The notes under the pieces were generated by a model that was given only the letters and a program-made list of their open reading frames with translations, searched no databases and was not told the DNA's origin. Of a stretch of 64,000 bases of DNA, positions 17,340-26,048 are shown in pieces. Every line of letters starts with the position of its first letter. Position 1 is the stretch's first letter. The DNA is from Sphingobium trunci (GTDB lineage Bacteria > Pseudomonadota > Alphaproteobacteria > Sphingomonadales > Sphingomonadaceae): the NCBI RefSeq assembly GCF_022664535.1, contig NZ_JAKUJY010000014.1, positions 51,174 to 115,173 on the forward strand, in the 5' to 3' direction. A program made the translations under genes and the position numbers.

Positions 17340-20015
17340 TCAGAACCGCTTGGTGATGGCAAAGCCGTAGGTCGCCCGTTCCTTGCCGTTGACGATCCGG
17401 CTCGCCCCCAGCGTATCGCCCTGGACCAGGATGTTCACGATCTTCTGCTGGCTCAGCAGGTTGCGCGCATAGAGCAGCAGGTCGATGCCCTTGTCGTCGG
17501 ACGCGATGCGGTAGGACAGGTTCAGATTGTCATAGGCATCGATCCGGTCCGCGACATCATTGTAGATGCGCGCATAGCTCTTGCTCTGGCGGTAATAGTC
17601 GACGCGGAAGGTGCCCGACCAGCCGTCGCCGAAATCGGCATCATATTCGCCGCCCAGCGCCACCGTCCAGTGCGGCGCGGAGGGCAGTTGCTTGCCGTCG
17701 AGATTGGTGGGAATGCCCGCGACGGCGAGCGGACTGGAACAGAGCGAACCCATGGCCAGATCCGGGATCGCGCCCGCATTGATCGCCGACTGCACGCCCG
17801 CCAGATAGGCGGTGGGCAGCACGCAGCGGTTGCTGAAGGTCGCCGACTCTATGCTGCGCACGGCGGTCAGCGAACTGTCGCCGCCCGTCGGGTTCAGCGT
17901 GTCGATGGAGGAACCGCCCTTGATGCGGCTGTTGAGATAGCCGACCCGCGCGTCGAAGCGCAGATGGTCCACCGGCTCGACCCCGCCTTCGAACTCGACG
18001 CCCCACAGCCGCGCATCGATATTCTCGTTGGCGACGGTGTTGTTCACCAGTTTCGAGATCTGATAGCCCTTATAGTCATAATAGAAGCCGGTGAGGTTCA
18101 GCGTCACGCGCCGGTTGGCCAGCATATTCTTGGTGCCGACCTCCAGCGCATTGACGAATTCGGGCTTGAAGGAGGACGCCACGCCGGTCCCCGCGACGCC
18201 CGCCGGATTGAAGCCGCCGCCCTTGTAGCCGCGCGAGACCGACGCGTAGAGCAGCGTATCGTCGGTGAAGTCCAGCTTCGGCTTCCAGTCGACGGTGAAG
18301 CGGCCGGTCAGTTCCTTGAAGCTGACCCGCTGTTCGTCCGTGGCCGGGAAGCCCGCGCCCGGCGTCAGCAGCACGACCGGATAGGCGATCTGTTTCTTGC
18401 GGTCATCGGTGTAGCGCAGGCCCAGCGTCAGCTTGAGATCGTCGGTCGCCCGATAATAGGCCTCGCCGAACAGGGCGCCCGACTTCAGCCAGTAGGGGCT
18501 GCGGTTGTCATAATAATTATGGCCCGTTCCGTCGCCGGGCGAGGTCGGGTCGATATAAATGCCCGCCCCCTGGGTCGCGTTCAGCACGGCGGCGGCCAGC
18601 GTCGTCATGTTGCTGAGCGCCAGCAGGTCGCCGTCCTGCTTGTAGTCGATATAGATGCCGCCCAGATTGAAGTCGAACTTGCCGTCGAAACTCGACTGGA
18701 TGCGCAGTTCCTGGCTATATTGCCGGGAAAAGCGGTCCTGATGATATCGGGCGCTCATATGGTCGTAGGCGCCGATCTGCGGATCGTTGAAGATGCCGCC
18801 GGGGGTGAGCGGCGTCACCGGGAAGGTCGCCGTCGCGACACCGGCCACGACCGGCATGTCGATGGTATAATGATCCTTGGTATAGGAACTGAGCGAGGTC
18901 AGCGTCAGCGCGTCGTTGAACTTCCATTGCAGGTCGAGCGAGAACAGGTCGTTCTTCGCGCGGGTCGACGGATCGAAATCGGAATTGACGCTGTTGAGAT
19001 TGGTGCTGACCGTCCGTCCGGCATAGGCGTTGACCGGTGTGAAGCCGAACAGATAGCCGAACAGCCCCGGTAGCAGGCTCATGCTGCCCGCCGTCCCGTT
19101 ATTGGCCGGGCTGCTCGCCGCATTGGCCAGGCAGCCGCCGGACAGCAGCGCCTGGGTGACCGGATTGGTGCTGACGCCGCCGATGCTGGTGGGCCCGCTG
19201 TCGGGCGCGCAGATGATCTTGGCATTGCCGCCCGACGTGTCGTGCTGGCGGAAGTGTTCCCACATGGCGCGCGCGCGGAAACTGTCGGACGGGTCCCATT
19301 GCGCGGTCAGCCGGGTGCTCCAGATGTCCCTGGAATCGATCTTGTTGCCCGTGTAGCTGTTGAGGATATTGCCATCGCGCTTGATCATCGATCCTGCCGC
19401 GCGCACGGCCAGAGTGCCGCCGATCGGAATATTGATGTAGCCGCGCAGTTTCCGCGTGTCGTAACGGCCATATTCGCCCGTCACCTCGCCGCTGAACTCA
19501 TGCTTGGGCGTCGCGGTGATGGTGTTGACGACGCCGCCGGTCGCATTGCGGCCGTACAGCGTGCCCTGCGGCCCGCGCAGCACTTCCACCCGTTCGATGT
19601 CGTAAAATTCGGCAGCCGCCAGACGACTGTCGTTCAGCGGAATATTATTCTCATGGATACCGACGCCGCTGTCGACCGCCGCGCCCTGAATCTGCGCGCC
19701 GATGCCGCGGATCTGGAAGTTGAACTTGCCGAAACCCGTCGACCCGAAACTGACATTGGGGATGGACTGCTTCAGGTCGGCACCGCCCACCAGACCCTGT
19801 TTCTGCAACATCTCCTGTGAAAAGGCCGACACCGCGATCGGCACATTCTGCAGATTTTCCGCCCGTTTCTGGGCGGTGACGATGATTTCCCCCTCATAAT
19901 GCGGCGCCTGCTCCGCCTGTTGGCGCTGCTGATCCTGCGCATGGGCAGGCAGCGCCTGGACCGCCGCCAGCACGGCGCCGCTGGCACAGGCGAACAATAT
20001 GGACCTTTTCATCAT
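17340..20015 (-). CDS. TonB-dependent receptor, outer membrane
   Basis: 891 residues from the second ATG pair at 20015, preceded by GGGGAGAG. Signal peptide MMKRSILFACASGAVLAA to AHAQ; TonB-box-like EIIVTAQKR and plug domain with NVPIAVSAFSQEML, IRGIGAQIQG and FYDIERVEVLRGPQGTLYGR; a long 22-strand barrel region; and an aromatic C-terminus ending TYGFAITKRF. It belongs to the sphingomonad receptor type annotated with NVPIAVSAF plugs, commonly linked to uptake of aromatic or plant-derived compounds rather than siderophores. Cotranscribed 20 bp downstream of an SDR gene, it probably imports the substrate of the neighbouring catabolic genes. Confidence 0.93.
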   Translation of the reverse strand: MMKRSILFACASGAVLAAVQALPAHAQDQQRQQAEQAPHYEGEIIVTAQKRAENLQNVPIAVSAFSQEMLQKQGLVGGADLKQSIPNVSFGSTGFGKFNFQIRGIGAQIQGAAVDSGVGIHENNIPLNDSRLAAAEFYDIERVEVLRGPQGTLYGRNATGGVVNTITATPKHEFSGEVTGEYGRYDTRKLRGYINIPIGGTLAVRAAGSMIKRDGNILNSYTGNKIDSRDIWSTRLTAQWDPSDSFRARAMWEHFRQHDTSGGNAKIICAPDSGPTSIGGVSTNPVTQALLSGGCLANAASSPANNGTAGSMSLLPGLFGYLFGFTPVNAYAGRTVSTNLNSVNSDFDPSTRAKNDLFSLDLQWKFNDALTLTSLSSYTKDHYTIDMPVVAGVATATFPVTPLTPGGIFNDPQIGAYDHMSARYHQDRFSRQYSQELRIQSSFDGKFDFNLGGIYIDYKQDGDLLALSNMTTLAAAVLNATQGAGIYIDPTSPGDGTGHNYYDNRSPYWLKSGALFGEAYYRATDDLKLTLGLRYTDDRKKQIAYPVVLLTPGAGFPATDEQRVSFKELTGRFTVDWKPKLDFTDDTLLYASVSRGYKGGGFNPAGVAGTGVASSFKPEFVNALEVGTKNMLANRRVTLNLTGFYYDYKGYQISKLVNNTVANENIDARLWGVEFEGGVEPVDHLRFDARVGYLNSRIKGGSSIDTLNPTGGDSSLTAVRSIESATFSNRCVLPTAYLAGVQSAINAGAIPDLAMGSLCSSPLAVAGIPTNLDGKQLPSAPHWTVALGGEYDADFGDGWSGTFRVDYYRQSKSYARIYNDVADRIDAYDNLNLSYRIASDDKGIDLLLYARNLLSQQKIVNILVQGDTLGASRIVNGKERATYGFAITKRF

Positions 20016-20035
20016 TTTCTCTCCCCGCATCATCT

Positions 20036-20902
20036 TCATCTGCCAGTCGGAAGCGGCAAGGAAGTCTTTTCCTCTGGCGCCCCCACCTGGATTTCCTGTT
20101 TCAGTTCATGCGCTGGCGGTCCCAGCGCCTCGCCGGAATCGACCGGCATCAGGATCCCGGTGATCCTCGCCGCCGCATCGCCGGCCAGGAACAGGATCGC
20201 CGCGACCACATCCTCGCTGTCCACCGGCTCGCCCAGCGGCGCGACGGTGCGGAACCACTGCCTGAATTCCGGACTTTCCACGAAATCCCGGCTGATGGCG
20301 GTGCGCACCACCGTCGGGCAGACGCCGTTCACTCGAATCCCGAGCGGCCCCAGTTCCAGCGCCGCGCAGCGCGTCGCCTGCGCGGCCGCCGCCTTCGAAA
20401 TATTATAGACGGACTGCCCGGCATGGGGCCGGATCGCCGCGGTGGACAGCATGTTCACGATGACGCCGCGCCGCTCCTGCCGCAGCATCTGGTGCGTCGC
20501 GGCGCGCATGCCGTTCCACAGGCCCCGGCAATTGACGTCGAGACAGCGGTCGAAATCCGCGTCGTCATAGGTCCAGAAAGGGGATGGCGGGGCAACGACC
20601 CCGGCATTGTTGACCCAGATATCCACCGATCCAAAGACCTGCACGGCATGATCGGCAACCGCCCTCATATCCCCGGCGACCGTCACGTCGGCCTGCACGA
20701 AGATCGCACGCCGCCCTTCCGCCTGCAGCAGATCGACGACGGAAAGATGCGCCACCTCGCCGAAATCGCCCGCCTTGGTTTCGCGCGAGCGCCCGGCGAC
20801 CACGACATTGGCCCCGGCCCGCGCAAAGGCGATCGCCGCCGCCCGGCCTATGCCGCTGCTCCCTCCCGTCACCACGACGGTCTTGCCGTCAAAGGACATC
20901 AT
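20036..20902 (-). CDS. SDR-family oxidoreductase
   Basis: 288 residues (or 287 from the adjacent ATG at 20899; GGAGGG fits either). Cofactor motif TGGSSGIGRA near residue 13, NNAGVVAP, catalytic serine in NMLSTAA, and YNISKAAAA with the YxxxK pair. The C-terminus after about residue 262 carries an extra tail of about 25 residues rich in Glu, Gly and Pro. It precedes the TonB-dependent receptor by 20 bp in the same transcript, so it probably acts on the compound the receptor imports. Substrate unknown. Confidence 0.83.
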   Translation of the reverse strand: MMSFDGKTVVVTGGSSGIGRAAAIAFARAGANVVVAGRSRETKAGDFGEVAHLSVVDLLQAEGRRAIFVQADVTVAGDMRAVADHAVQVFGSVDIWVNNAGVVAPPSPFWTYDDADFDRCLDVNCRGLWNGMRAATHQMLRQERRGVIVNMLSTAAIRPHAGQSVYNISKAAAAQATRCAALELGPLGIRVNGVCPTVVRTAISRDFVESPEFRQWFRTVAPLGEPVDSEDVVAAILFLAGDAAARITGILMPVDSGEALGPPAHELKQEIQVGAPEEKTSLPLPTGR

Positions 20903-21013
20903 GCATCCCTCCTCATGGACGGTCGGCCTATGGTCTGGCCGCTCCGTTCCGCCCCGGCGGGCGCGGGCCTGCCGGGATGTTGCCTTTCCTCTATGGATTT
21001 GCCGGGGATGTTG

Positions 21014-21036
21014 CTCCCCCCTGTGATGGGGGGGGG
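21014..21036. repeat. Dispersed C-rich/G-rich palindrome, copy 2
   Basis: CTCCCCCC, TGTGAT and a G run, matching the unit at 14517-14537 apart from one base and the length of the G run. It lies between the MarR gene (stop 21050) and the SDR gene (start 20902) and could act as a weak transcript boundary. Confidence 0.4.
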
Positions 21037-21049
21037 TGGGGGCCTGACC

Positions 21050-21517
21050 CTAGGCTGGACCCATCTGACCGTCGGCCGTGTCCCAGCTGATGAGCGCCAG
21101 GGCCGTACGCAGGCTGGCGGCATCCCGCGACGCCAGCATCGCCTCGAAGCGCGCCTCATGCGCATCCATGACGGCTTCGGCCTCCACCTTCGCCGCCTCC
21201 CCCGACGGCGTCAGAGTCAAGGCGAGCGAGCGCCCATCGACCGGCGACTTTTCAAGCAGCCCCTTGGCGGCCAGGGCCGAGATCAGCGGCGCCATATTGG
21301 CGCGCTTGATCCCCAGCACCCGGCCGACATCGCTCTGGATGCAGCCGGGATGGGCGCCGACCAGGATCAGGATCGTCGCCTCGACCGGGCGCAGACCTAC
21401 CACCGCCAGCCGTTCGCCCAGATCCGCCATCATCACGGTGGAGGCACGCCGCAGCAGATAGCCGAGCCGCGAGACAAGAGGGGCCTGCAATGCTTCCAGC
21501 GTGGGCGACTTGGTCAT
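21050..21517 (-). CDS. MarR-family regulator of the hydroxycinnamate genes
   Basis: 155 residues with the winged-helix layout of MarR proteins: VSRLGYLLRRASTVMMADLG in helix 1, LRPVEATILILVGAHPGCIQ, recognition region VLGIKRANMAPLISALAAKG and wing KSPVDGRSLALTLTPSG. Start at 21517, preceded by AGAGGG. It is divergent from the aldehyde dehydrogenase/feruloyl-CoA hydratase pair, with a perfect inverted repeat between them. In Sphingobium SYK-6 the MarR regulator FerC represses ferBA and is released by hydroxycinnamoyl-CoA, so this gene is plausibly a FerC-like repressor; orthology is inferred from context. Confidence 0.85.
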   Translation of the reverse strand: MTKSPTLEALQAPLVSRLGYLLRRASTVMMADLGERLAVVGLRPVEATILILVGAHPGCIQSDVGRVLGIKRANMAPLISALAAKGLLEKSPVDGRSLALTLTPSGEAAKVEAEAVMDAHEARFEAMLASRDAASLRTALALISWDTADGQMGPA

Positions 21518-21554
21518 GCCGCCCTCTCTAATGCTATTGCCCAGAACAATCAAT

Positions 21555-21575
21555 ATTGCTATCTTACATAGCAAT
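21555..21575. promoter_or_regulatory. Perfect inverted repeat, likely MarR operator
   Basis: ATTGCTAT, a 5-bp spacer (CTTAC), then ATAGCAAT: a perfect 8-bp inverted repeat in the 74-bp gap between marR (start 21517) and the aldehyde dehydrogenase (start 21592). It ends just before the dehydrogenase ribosome site AAGGAG (21579-21584). Binding there would block transcription of the dehydrogenase, and probably of marR itself. Confidence 0.75.
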
Positions 21576-21591
21576 CAGAAGGAGTCGGGAT

Positions 21592-23043
21592 ATGCCTGAA
21601 ACTGAAATTCCCCTGTCCATCGGCGGCCGGAATCGTCCCGCCGCCGCCAGCTATGACCGGATCAATCCGGTCACTGGAGAGGTGGCGACACGCGCGGCCG
21701 CCGCCACGCCCGAAGACGCCGTCGCTGCCGTCGAGGCCGCGCGGGCGGCTTTCCCGGCCTGGTCGGCGCTCGGCCCCAACGCCCGCCGCGCCGCGCTGAT
21801 GAAGGCGGCCGACGCGCTCGACGCAAGGGCCACCCAATTTGTCGACGCGATGATGGCGGAGATCGGCGCAACCGAAGGCTGGGCGCGCTTCAACCTGATG
21901 CTGTCCAGCTCGATCGTGCGGGAAGCCGCCGGCCTGACCACCCAGAACGGCGGGGAGGTGATTCCTTCCGACAAGCCCGGCTGCATCGCCATGGCGGTGC
22001 GCGAACCGGCGGGCGTGGTGCTGTCCATGGCGCCGTGGAACGCGCCGATCATCCTTGCCACCCGCGCCATCGCCGTACCGCTCGCCTGCGGCAATACGGT
22101 GGTGCTCAAGGCATCCGAACAATGCCCGCGCACCCACGGCCTGATCGTCGAGGCGTTCGTGGAAGCCGGGCTGGGCGAGGGCATCGTCAACCTTATCACC
22201 AACGCGCCACAGGACGCGGCCGACGTCGTCGGCGCGATGATCGACCATCCCGCCGTGCGCCGCGTCAATTTCACCGGATCGACCGCCGTGGGCCGGATCA
22301 TCGCCATGCGGTGCGCGCAGAATCTGAAACCCGCCCTCCTCGAACTGGGCGGCAAGGCGCCCCTGATCGTGCTGGAGGACGCCGACCTGGATGAGGCGGT
22401 CAAGGCCGCGGCCTTCGGCGCCTTCATGAACCAGGGCCAGATCTGCATGTCGACCGAGCGGATCATCGTCGTCGACGCCATCGCGGACGCCTTCGCCGCG
22501 AAGTTCCAGGCCAAGGTCGCCACCCTGACAGTTGGCGACCCGCGCGAAGGCGCCACCCCGCTCGGCGCGGTCGTGGACAGGAAGACGGTCGCCCATGTCC
22601 GCTCGCTTATCGAGGATGCGCTGGCGGCGGGGGCGACGCAGCTCAACGGCGGCGAGGCCAACGGCGTGCTGATGCCCGCCCATGTGATCGACGGCGTGAC
22701 CCCCGAAATGAAGCTGTTTCGCGACGAAAGCTTCGGCCCGGTCGTCGGCATCATCCACGCGCGCGACGAAGCCCATGCGATCCAGCTCGCCAACGATACC
22801 GACTATGGCCTGTCCGCGTCGGTCTTCACCCGCGACGCCGCCCGCGGGCTGAAGGTCGCGCGCCGGATCCAGTCCGGCATCTGCCATGTCAACGGCCCGA
22901 CCGTGCATGACGAGGCGCAGATGCCCTTCGGCGGGGTCAAGGCGTCCGGCTACGGCAAGTTCGGCGGCAAGGCGGGCATCGACAGCTTCACCGAACTGCG
23001 CTGGATCACGCTGGAGACCGAGCCGGGCCACTATCCGATCTGA
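21592..23043 (+). CDS. vdh: Vanillin/aromatic aldehyde dehydrogenase
   Basis: 483 residues of the NAD(P)-dependent aldehyde dehydrogenase family. Signatures: RINPVTGEV near the N-terminus, APWNAPIILATRAIA, NFTGSTAVGR (NAD loop), LLELGGKAPLIV with the general-base Glu, and NQGQICMSTERI with the catalytic Cys. The N-terminus and ICMSTER form resemble salicylaldehyde/vanillin dehydrogenases. Strong AAGGAG site before ATG 21592. Followed 36 bp later by a feruloyl-CoA hydratase/lyase, whose product is vanillin plus acetyl-CoA, so it probably oxidises vanillin or 4-hydroxybenzaldehyde to the acid. The symbol rests on this context. Confidence 0.85.
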   Translation: MPETEIPLSIGGRNRPAAASYDRINPVTGEVATRAAAATPEDAVAAVEAARAAFPAWSALGPNARRAALMKAADALDARATQFVDAMMAEIGATEGWARFNLMLSSSIVREAAGLTTQNGGEVIPSDKPGCIAMAVREPAGVVLSMAPWNAPIILATRAIAVPLACGNTVVLKASEQCPRTHGLIVEAFVEAGLGEGIVNLITNAPQDAADVVGAMIDHPAVRRVNFTGSTAVGRIIAMRCAQNLKPALLELGGKAPLIVLEDADLDEAVKAAAFGAFMNQGQICMSTERIIVVDAIADAFAAKFQAKVATLTVGDPREGATPLGAVVDRKTVAHVRSLIEDALAAGATQLNGGEANGVLMPAHVIDGVTPEMKLFRDESFGPVVGIIHARDEAHAIQLANDTDYGLSASVFTRDAARGLKVARRIQSGICHVNGPTVHDEAQMPFGGVKASGYGKFGGKAGIDSFTELRWITLETEPGHYPI

Positions 23044-23079
23044 TCCTTTCCCCTTCCCTTTCTTTCGGAGATATTTTCC

Positions 23080-23964
23080 ATGACCGACATCCTGCACATT
23101 GACGGCATCGATCGCCAGGAACTCGAGACCGTGGCCTATACCGTCGAGGACGGCATCGCCTGGGTCAGCTTCAACCGCCCCGACAAGCGCAACTGCATGT
23201 CCCCGCGCCTCAACCGCCAGATGATGCGGGTGCTGGACGCGCTGGAATATCGCGACGATGTCGGCGTCCTCGTCCTCACCGGCGAAGGGTCCGCCTGGTC
23301 GGCGGGCATGGACCTCAAGGAATATTTCCGCGAGACCGAGGCGCAGGGCCTGAAGGGCACGCGCGCCGCCCAGCGCGAAAGCTACGGCTGGTGGCGGCGC
23401 CTGCGCTGGTATCAGAAACCGACCATCGCCATGGTGAATGGCTGGTGCTTCGGCGGCGGCTATGGCCCGCTCTTCGCCTGCGACCTGGCCTTCGCGGCGG
23501 AAGAGGCGCAATTCGGCCTCTCCGAAATCAACTGGGGCATCCTGCCGGGCGGCGGCGCGGCCAAGGTGGCGGTGGAACTCACCGGCTTCCGCAACGCCAT
23601 GTATCATTCGCTGATGGGCGAGAATATCGATGGACGGAAGGCGGCCGAATGGGGCTTCGTCAACGAGGCGCTGCCGCTGGCCCGATTGAAGGATCGCGTC
23701 GCGGAAGTCGCCAGGGTGCTGCTGACCAAGAACCCGGTCGCGCTCAAGGCCACCAAGGACGCCATCCGCCGCGTCCGCGAGATGACCTACGACAATGCCG
23801 AGGATTTCCTGGTCCGCGCCCAGGAAGCCGCCAACAGCTACGACAATGAAGGCCGCAAGGAAGGCATCAGGCAGTTCATCGACGATAAAAGCTACAAGCC
23901 CGGCCTGGGCGCTTACGACAAGTCGAGGCCGACCGACAAGTCGAGGCCGACCAGCCTTTCATAA
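23080..23964 (+). CDS. ferB: Feruloyl-CoA hydratase/lyase (hydroxycinnamoyl-CoA hydratase-lyase)
   Basis: 294 residues. It matches the hydroxycinnamoyl-CoA hydratase-lyase group: VSFNRPDKRNCMSP, AWSAGMDLKEYFRE, KPTIAMVNGWCFGGGYGP, FGLSEINWGILPGG (catalytic Glu), and the C-terminal FIDDKSYKPGL. The enzyme hydrates feruloyl- or coumaroyl-CoA and splits it to the benzaldehyde and acetyl-CoA. The C-terminus beyond the usual PGLxAY end is extended by an 18-bp tandem duplication encoding DKSRPT twice. Cotranscribed with the aldehyde dehydrogenase. The feruloyl-CoA synthetase is not adjacent; whether the CoA ligase at 8261 supplies it is unknown. Confidence 0.86.
   Translation: MTDILHIDGIDRQELETVAYTVEDGIAWVSFNRPDKRNCMSPRLNRQMMRVLDALEYRDDVGVLVLTGEGSAWSAGMDLKEYFRETEAQGLKGTRAAQRESYGWWRRLRWYQKPTIAMVNGWCFGGGYGPLFACDLAFAAEEAQFGLSEINWGILPGGGAAKVAVELTGFRNAMYHSLMGENIDGRKAAEWGFVNEALPLARLKDRVAEVARVLLTKNPVALKATKDAIRRVREMTYDNAEDFLVRAQEAANSYDNEGRKEGIRQFIDDKSYKPGLGAYDKSRPTDKSRPTSLS
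23917..23952 (+). repeat. 18-bp perfect tandem duplication in the ferB 3' end
   Basis: GACAAGTCGAGGCCGACC occurs twice back to back (23917-23934 and 23935-23952), adding DKSRPT twice to the protein C-terminus. It is in frame and outside the conserved fold. Confidence 0.9.
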
Positions 23965-23983
23965 AGGGGAGAGATTGTGCAGG

Positions 23984-24053
23984 CCATCGGCGGTCGCGCG
24001 GGACCCCCGCCGATGGTCGCGGCAATGGGGACGGCGACCGGACTCGCCGTCCC
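23984..24053 (+). terminator. Two consecutive hairpins after ferB, terminator-like without a U tract
   Basis: First hairpin: CCATCGGCGG (23984-23993) facing CCGCCGATGG (24007-24016). Second: GGGACGGCGA (24028-24037) facing TCGCCGTCCC (24044-24053), 6-base loop. Both stems are perfect 10-mers. Neither is followed by a run of T, so Rho-dependent ending or transcript protection is as likely as intrinsic termination. Confidence 0.5.
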
Positions 24054-24084
24054 TGTGCCCGTTGCAATAGAGCGAAGGCTGTTG

Positions 24085-24214
24085 GAGGACTCGCAAAGTC
24101 CTCGCCCGGCAATATGCAGTTATCAGAGCCATCCCGGATCATTCCAACCCGCTTCGGATAGGGTTTTGCGTGCCCGGCATCGGCAAGATGCCAGATGGTT
24201 TCACGCAAAAACCC
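24085..24214. other. Structured non-coding stretch upstream of the cpaB remnant
   Basis: The 378-bp gap between ferB and cpaB has no convincing gene. Besides the two ferB hairpins it holds GAGGACT facing AGTCCTC (24085-24103) and a long imperfect hairpin whose outer arms are GGGTTTTGCGTG (24161-24172) and CACGCAAAAACCC (24202-24214), with an inner perfect stem GGCATC/GATGCC (24176-24192). It could be a leader element of cpaB or a small RNA on either strand. Strand is undecided. Confidence 0.35.
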
Positions 24215-24342
24215 GATTCTCGGCCCGATGGACTTTGCACCGTTACGGTTCCTTCTTTCATGCCCTGACAATCGCCCCACGGCTATGAATTCCCCGGATC
24301 AGGCGCTTTGCGTTCGCGCAAGGCGTCCATGGGGGATCATCT

Positions 24343-24930
24343 ATGCGCCTGGGTTTGAAAGCCAAGCTGACCATTGCCATCGGGCTGGCCGCCGCTTGCG
24401 CTTTTCTGGCGCTGGGCATCCGGGAATTGCGCCACGCCTCCGCTGCCATGGCACGAAGCGAGGGCGCCGCCGCGCCGGCCCGGCCGCCCGCGCCGACCGC
24501 CGTGCTGGCGCAGGCGGTTCGGCCGATCAGGACCGGCGAGACCGTCACCGCCCTCATGATCCGCAACGCAGCGGGCGATCCGGCGCGCTTTCCCACTGCG
24601 GCCACCGCCGCCGAAATCATCGGCAAGGTCGCGACGCGGGACGTTCCGGGTGCGCTGATCGCTCGCGATGCGGTGGCGATGGAAAGCAAGCTCGCCATTC
24701 GCGTGCCCATGGGGATGCGCGCGGTCAGCATCGACACGACGGCGGAAATCGCGGTGGCCGGGCTGATCCGGCCCGGCGACCGGGTCGATGTGCAGGTCGT
24801 CTATCCCGGCGCCGATGCCATCAGCGGGGCGCGCGGCAACGGGCGGTCCCCCAGGCGAAACGCCATGCCCGCCCCCCGGCCGCCCAGCGCGAAACGTTCG
24901 GTCACCGGCAGATCGTCCTTCGAATATTGA
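24343..24930 (+). pseudogene. cpaB: cpaB-like Flp pilus assembly gene, 3' truncated
   Basis: The first ~165 residues read as CpaB/RcpC: a single N-terminal membrane helix (KLTIAIGLAAACAFLALG), a SAF domain with AVRPIRTGETVTALMIR and DVPGALIARDAV, then AVSIDTTAEIAVAGLIRPGDRVDVQV. After about 24835 the frame runs into the antisense of the neighbouring tpsB and ends at 24930, so roughly the C-terminal third of CpaB (usually 250-300 residues) is missing. No other Flp/Tad pilus gene is present. It ends inside a deletion junction with the convergent tpsB remnant. Confidence 0.75.
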
Positions 24931-26048
24931 CCTTTGACGATGGTCTTCAGGGCCAGTTTCCCTGTTATCGGCTCGACGAGCACGGCCTGAACATTGACTT
25001 TGGTGAAGCCAGTCTCGGAAAAGCCGGTAAAGGGCTTCGCCCCCAAAACATTCAGCCCCCGGCTGACGACCGCCGACAGGGCATAGCCGCTTGTCGCATC
25101 GGCATGCGACCAGGATGCACCCAGTCGCACCGCCCTCGACCTGTAATCGCCGAAACGGATATCAAGGAAATAGTTGGAACTGTCGATCCCATCCAGCGAC
25201 GCCGTCAGCGCCACCTGGCTCTTGACGGAGCGGATCAGCGGATAGGCCAGCGTTATTCCCGCCAGCGTCGCCTCGCCCGCGATCCGGCTGTCGCGCGATC
25301 GGGTCTGCATATGCGCCGCCTGCGCGGTCAGCGTCATGCCGTTGCTGCCGACCGGCGTGCCATGGCTCAGGGAATAATATTGATAGCGTTCGGGCGTGAA
25401 GGGCAGATCGCCCGGCTGGGCCAGCTTGCGGACCTGGGCGTCCACCGTCAGTCCCGGAATATCGCGCAGCAGGGACAATGCGCGTTGCAGCGGCGCCTCG
25501 CGCATCAGCCGCCGCATATGGGCGGCGATCAGGCCGGCAGGCGCGCTGGGCGACAGTCCGCTCACCCGATAGTCGTGCCCCCGCCCCTCGACCAGCCGCA
25601 CCGTCAGCACGCCACCGGCAGGAAGCTGCCGGGGAATCGAAACCGAATAGAAGGCGATGTCGCTTTTCGCATAGACCGCGCTCAGGGCCCTCGCTATCGC
25701 CTGCAATGTGTCGGCCGTCAGCGGGCGGCCGGCAAGGGCCGCCGTCGCTTCGTCCAGCCGGGCCGTGGGCAGGGAGCTTCCCTGATAATGTAGCCGGGTC
25801 AGGAGAGTGGCCGCCGCGGAGGGGACCGAGGGCGCGATCCGGATCGACGGCTGGGGCGCGGCGGCTGGCGGCGGCGCGATCTGCGGTTCCAGCCGGTCGG
25901 GCCGGTCGCGGTCGATCGTCGGAACGGGGGCGGGCAAGGGGATCTGTACGGACGCCGGGGCGATGGCCGCAGGGCGTTCCTGCGCCGCCAGCGGACCCGC
26001 CAGCGCCGGCGCCAGGAAAAAGCAGCCCGTCCTGATCCACGCCCACAT
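24801..26048 (-). pseudogene. Two-partner secretion outer-membrane transporter (TpsB/ShlB/FhaC family), 3' truncated
   Basis: About 415 readable residues: signal peptide MWAWIRTGCFFLAPALAGPLAAQ, a Pro-rich linker, a POTRA domain (LHYQGSSLPTARLDEATAAL with FYSVSIPRQLPAGGVLTVRLVEG), a second POTRA-like part, and the start of the barrel (GSNGMTLTAQAAHMQTRSRD, ITLAYPLIRSVKSQVALTAS). The text stops just after ERFALGGRGAGMAFRLGD, which in TpsB proteins lies well before the C-terminus; the last 13 codons are antisense to cpaB. No TpsA adhesin or haemolysin gene is present. Without the final strands the barrel cannot be complete, so it is probably non-functional. Confidence 0.75.

Noticed and set aside
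17334..19073. Plus-strand open frame of 579 codons opposite the TonB-dependent receptor
   Set aside because: Antisense shadow of the receptor; repetitive charged composition without motifs.
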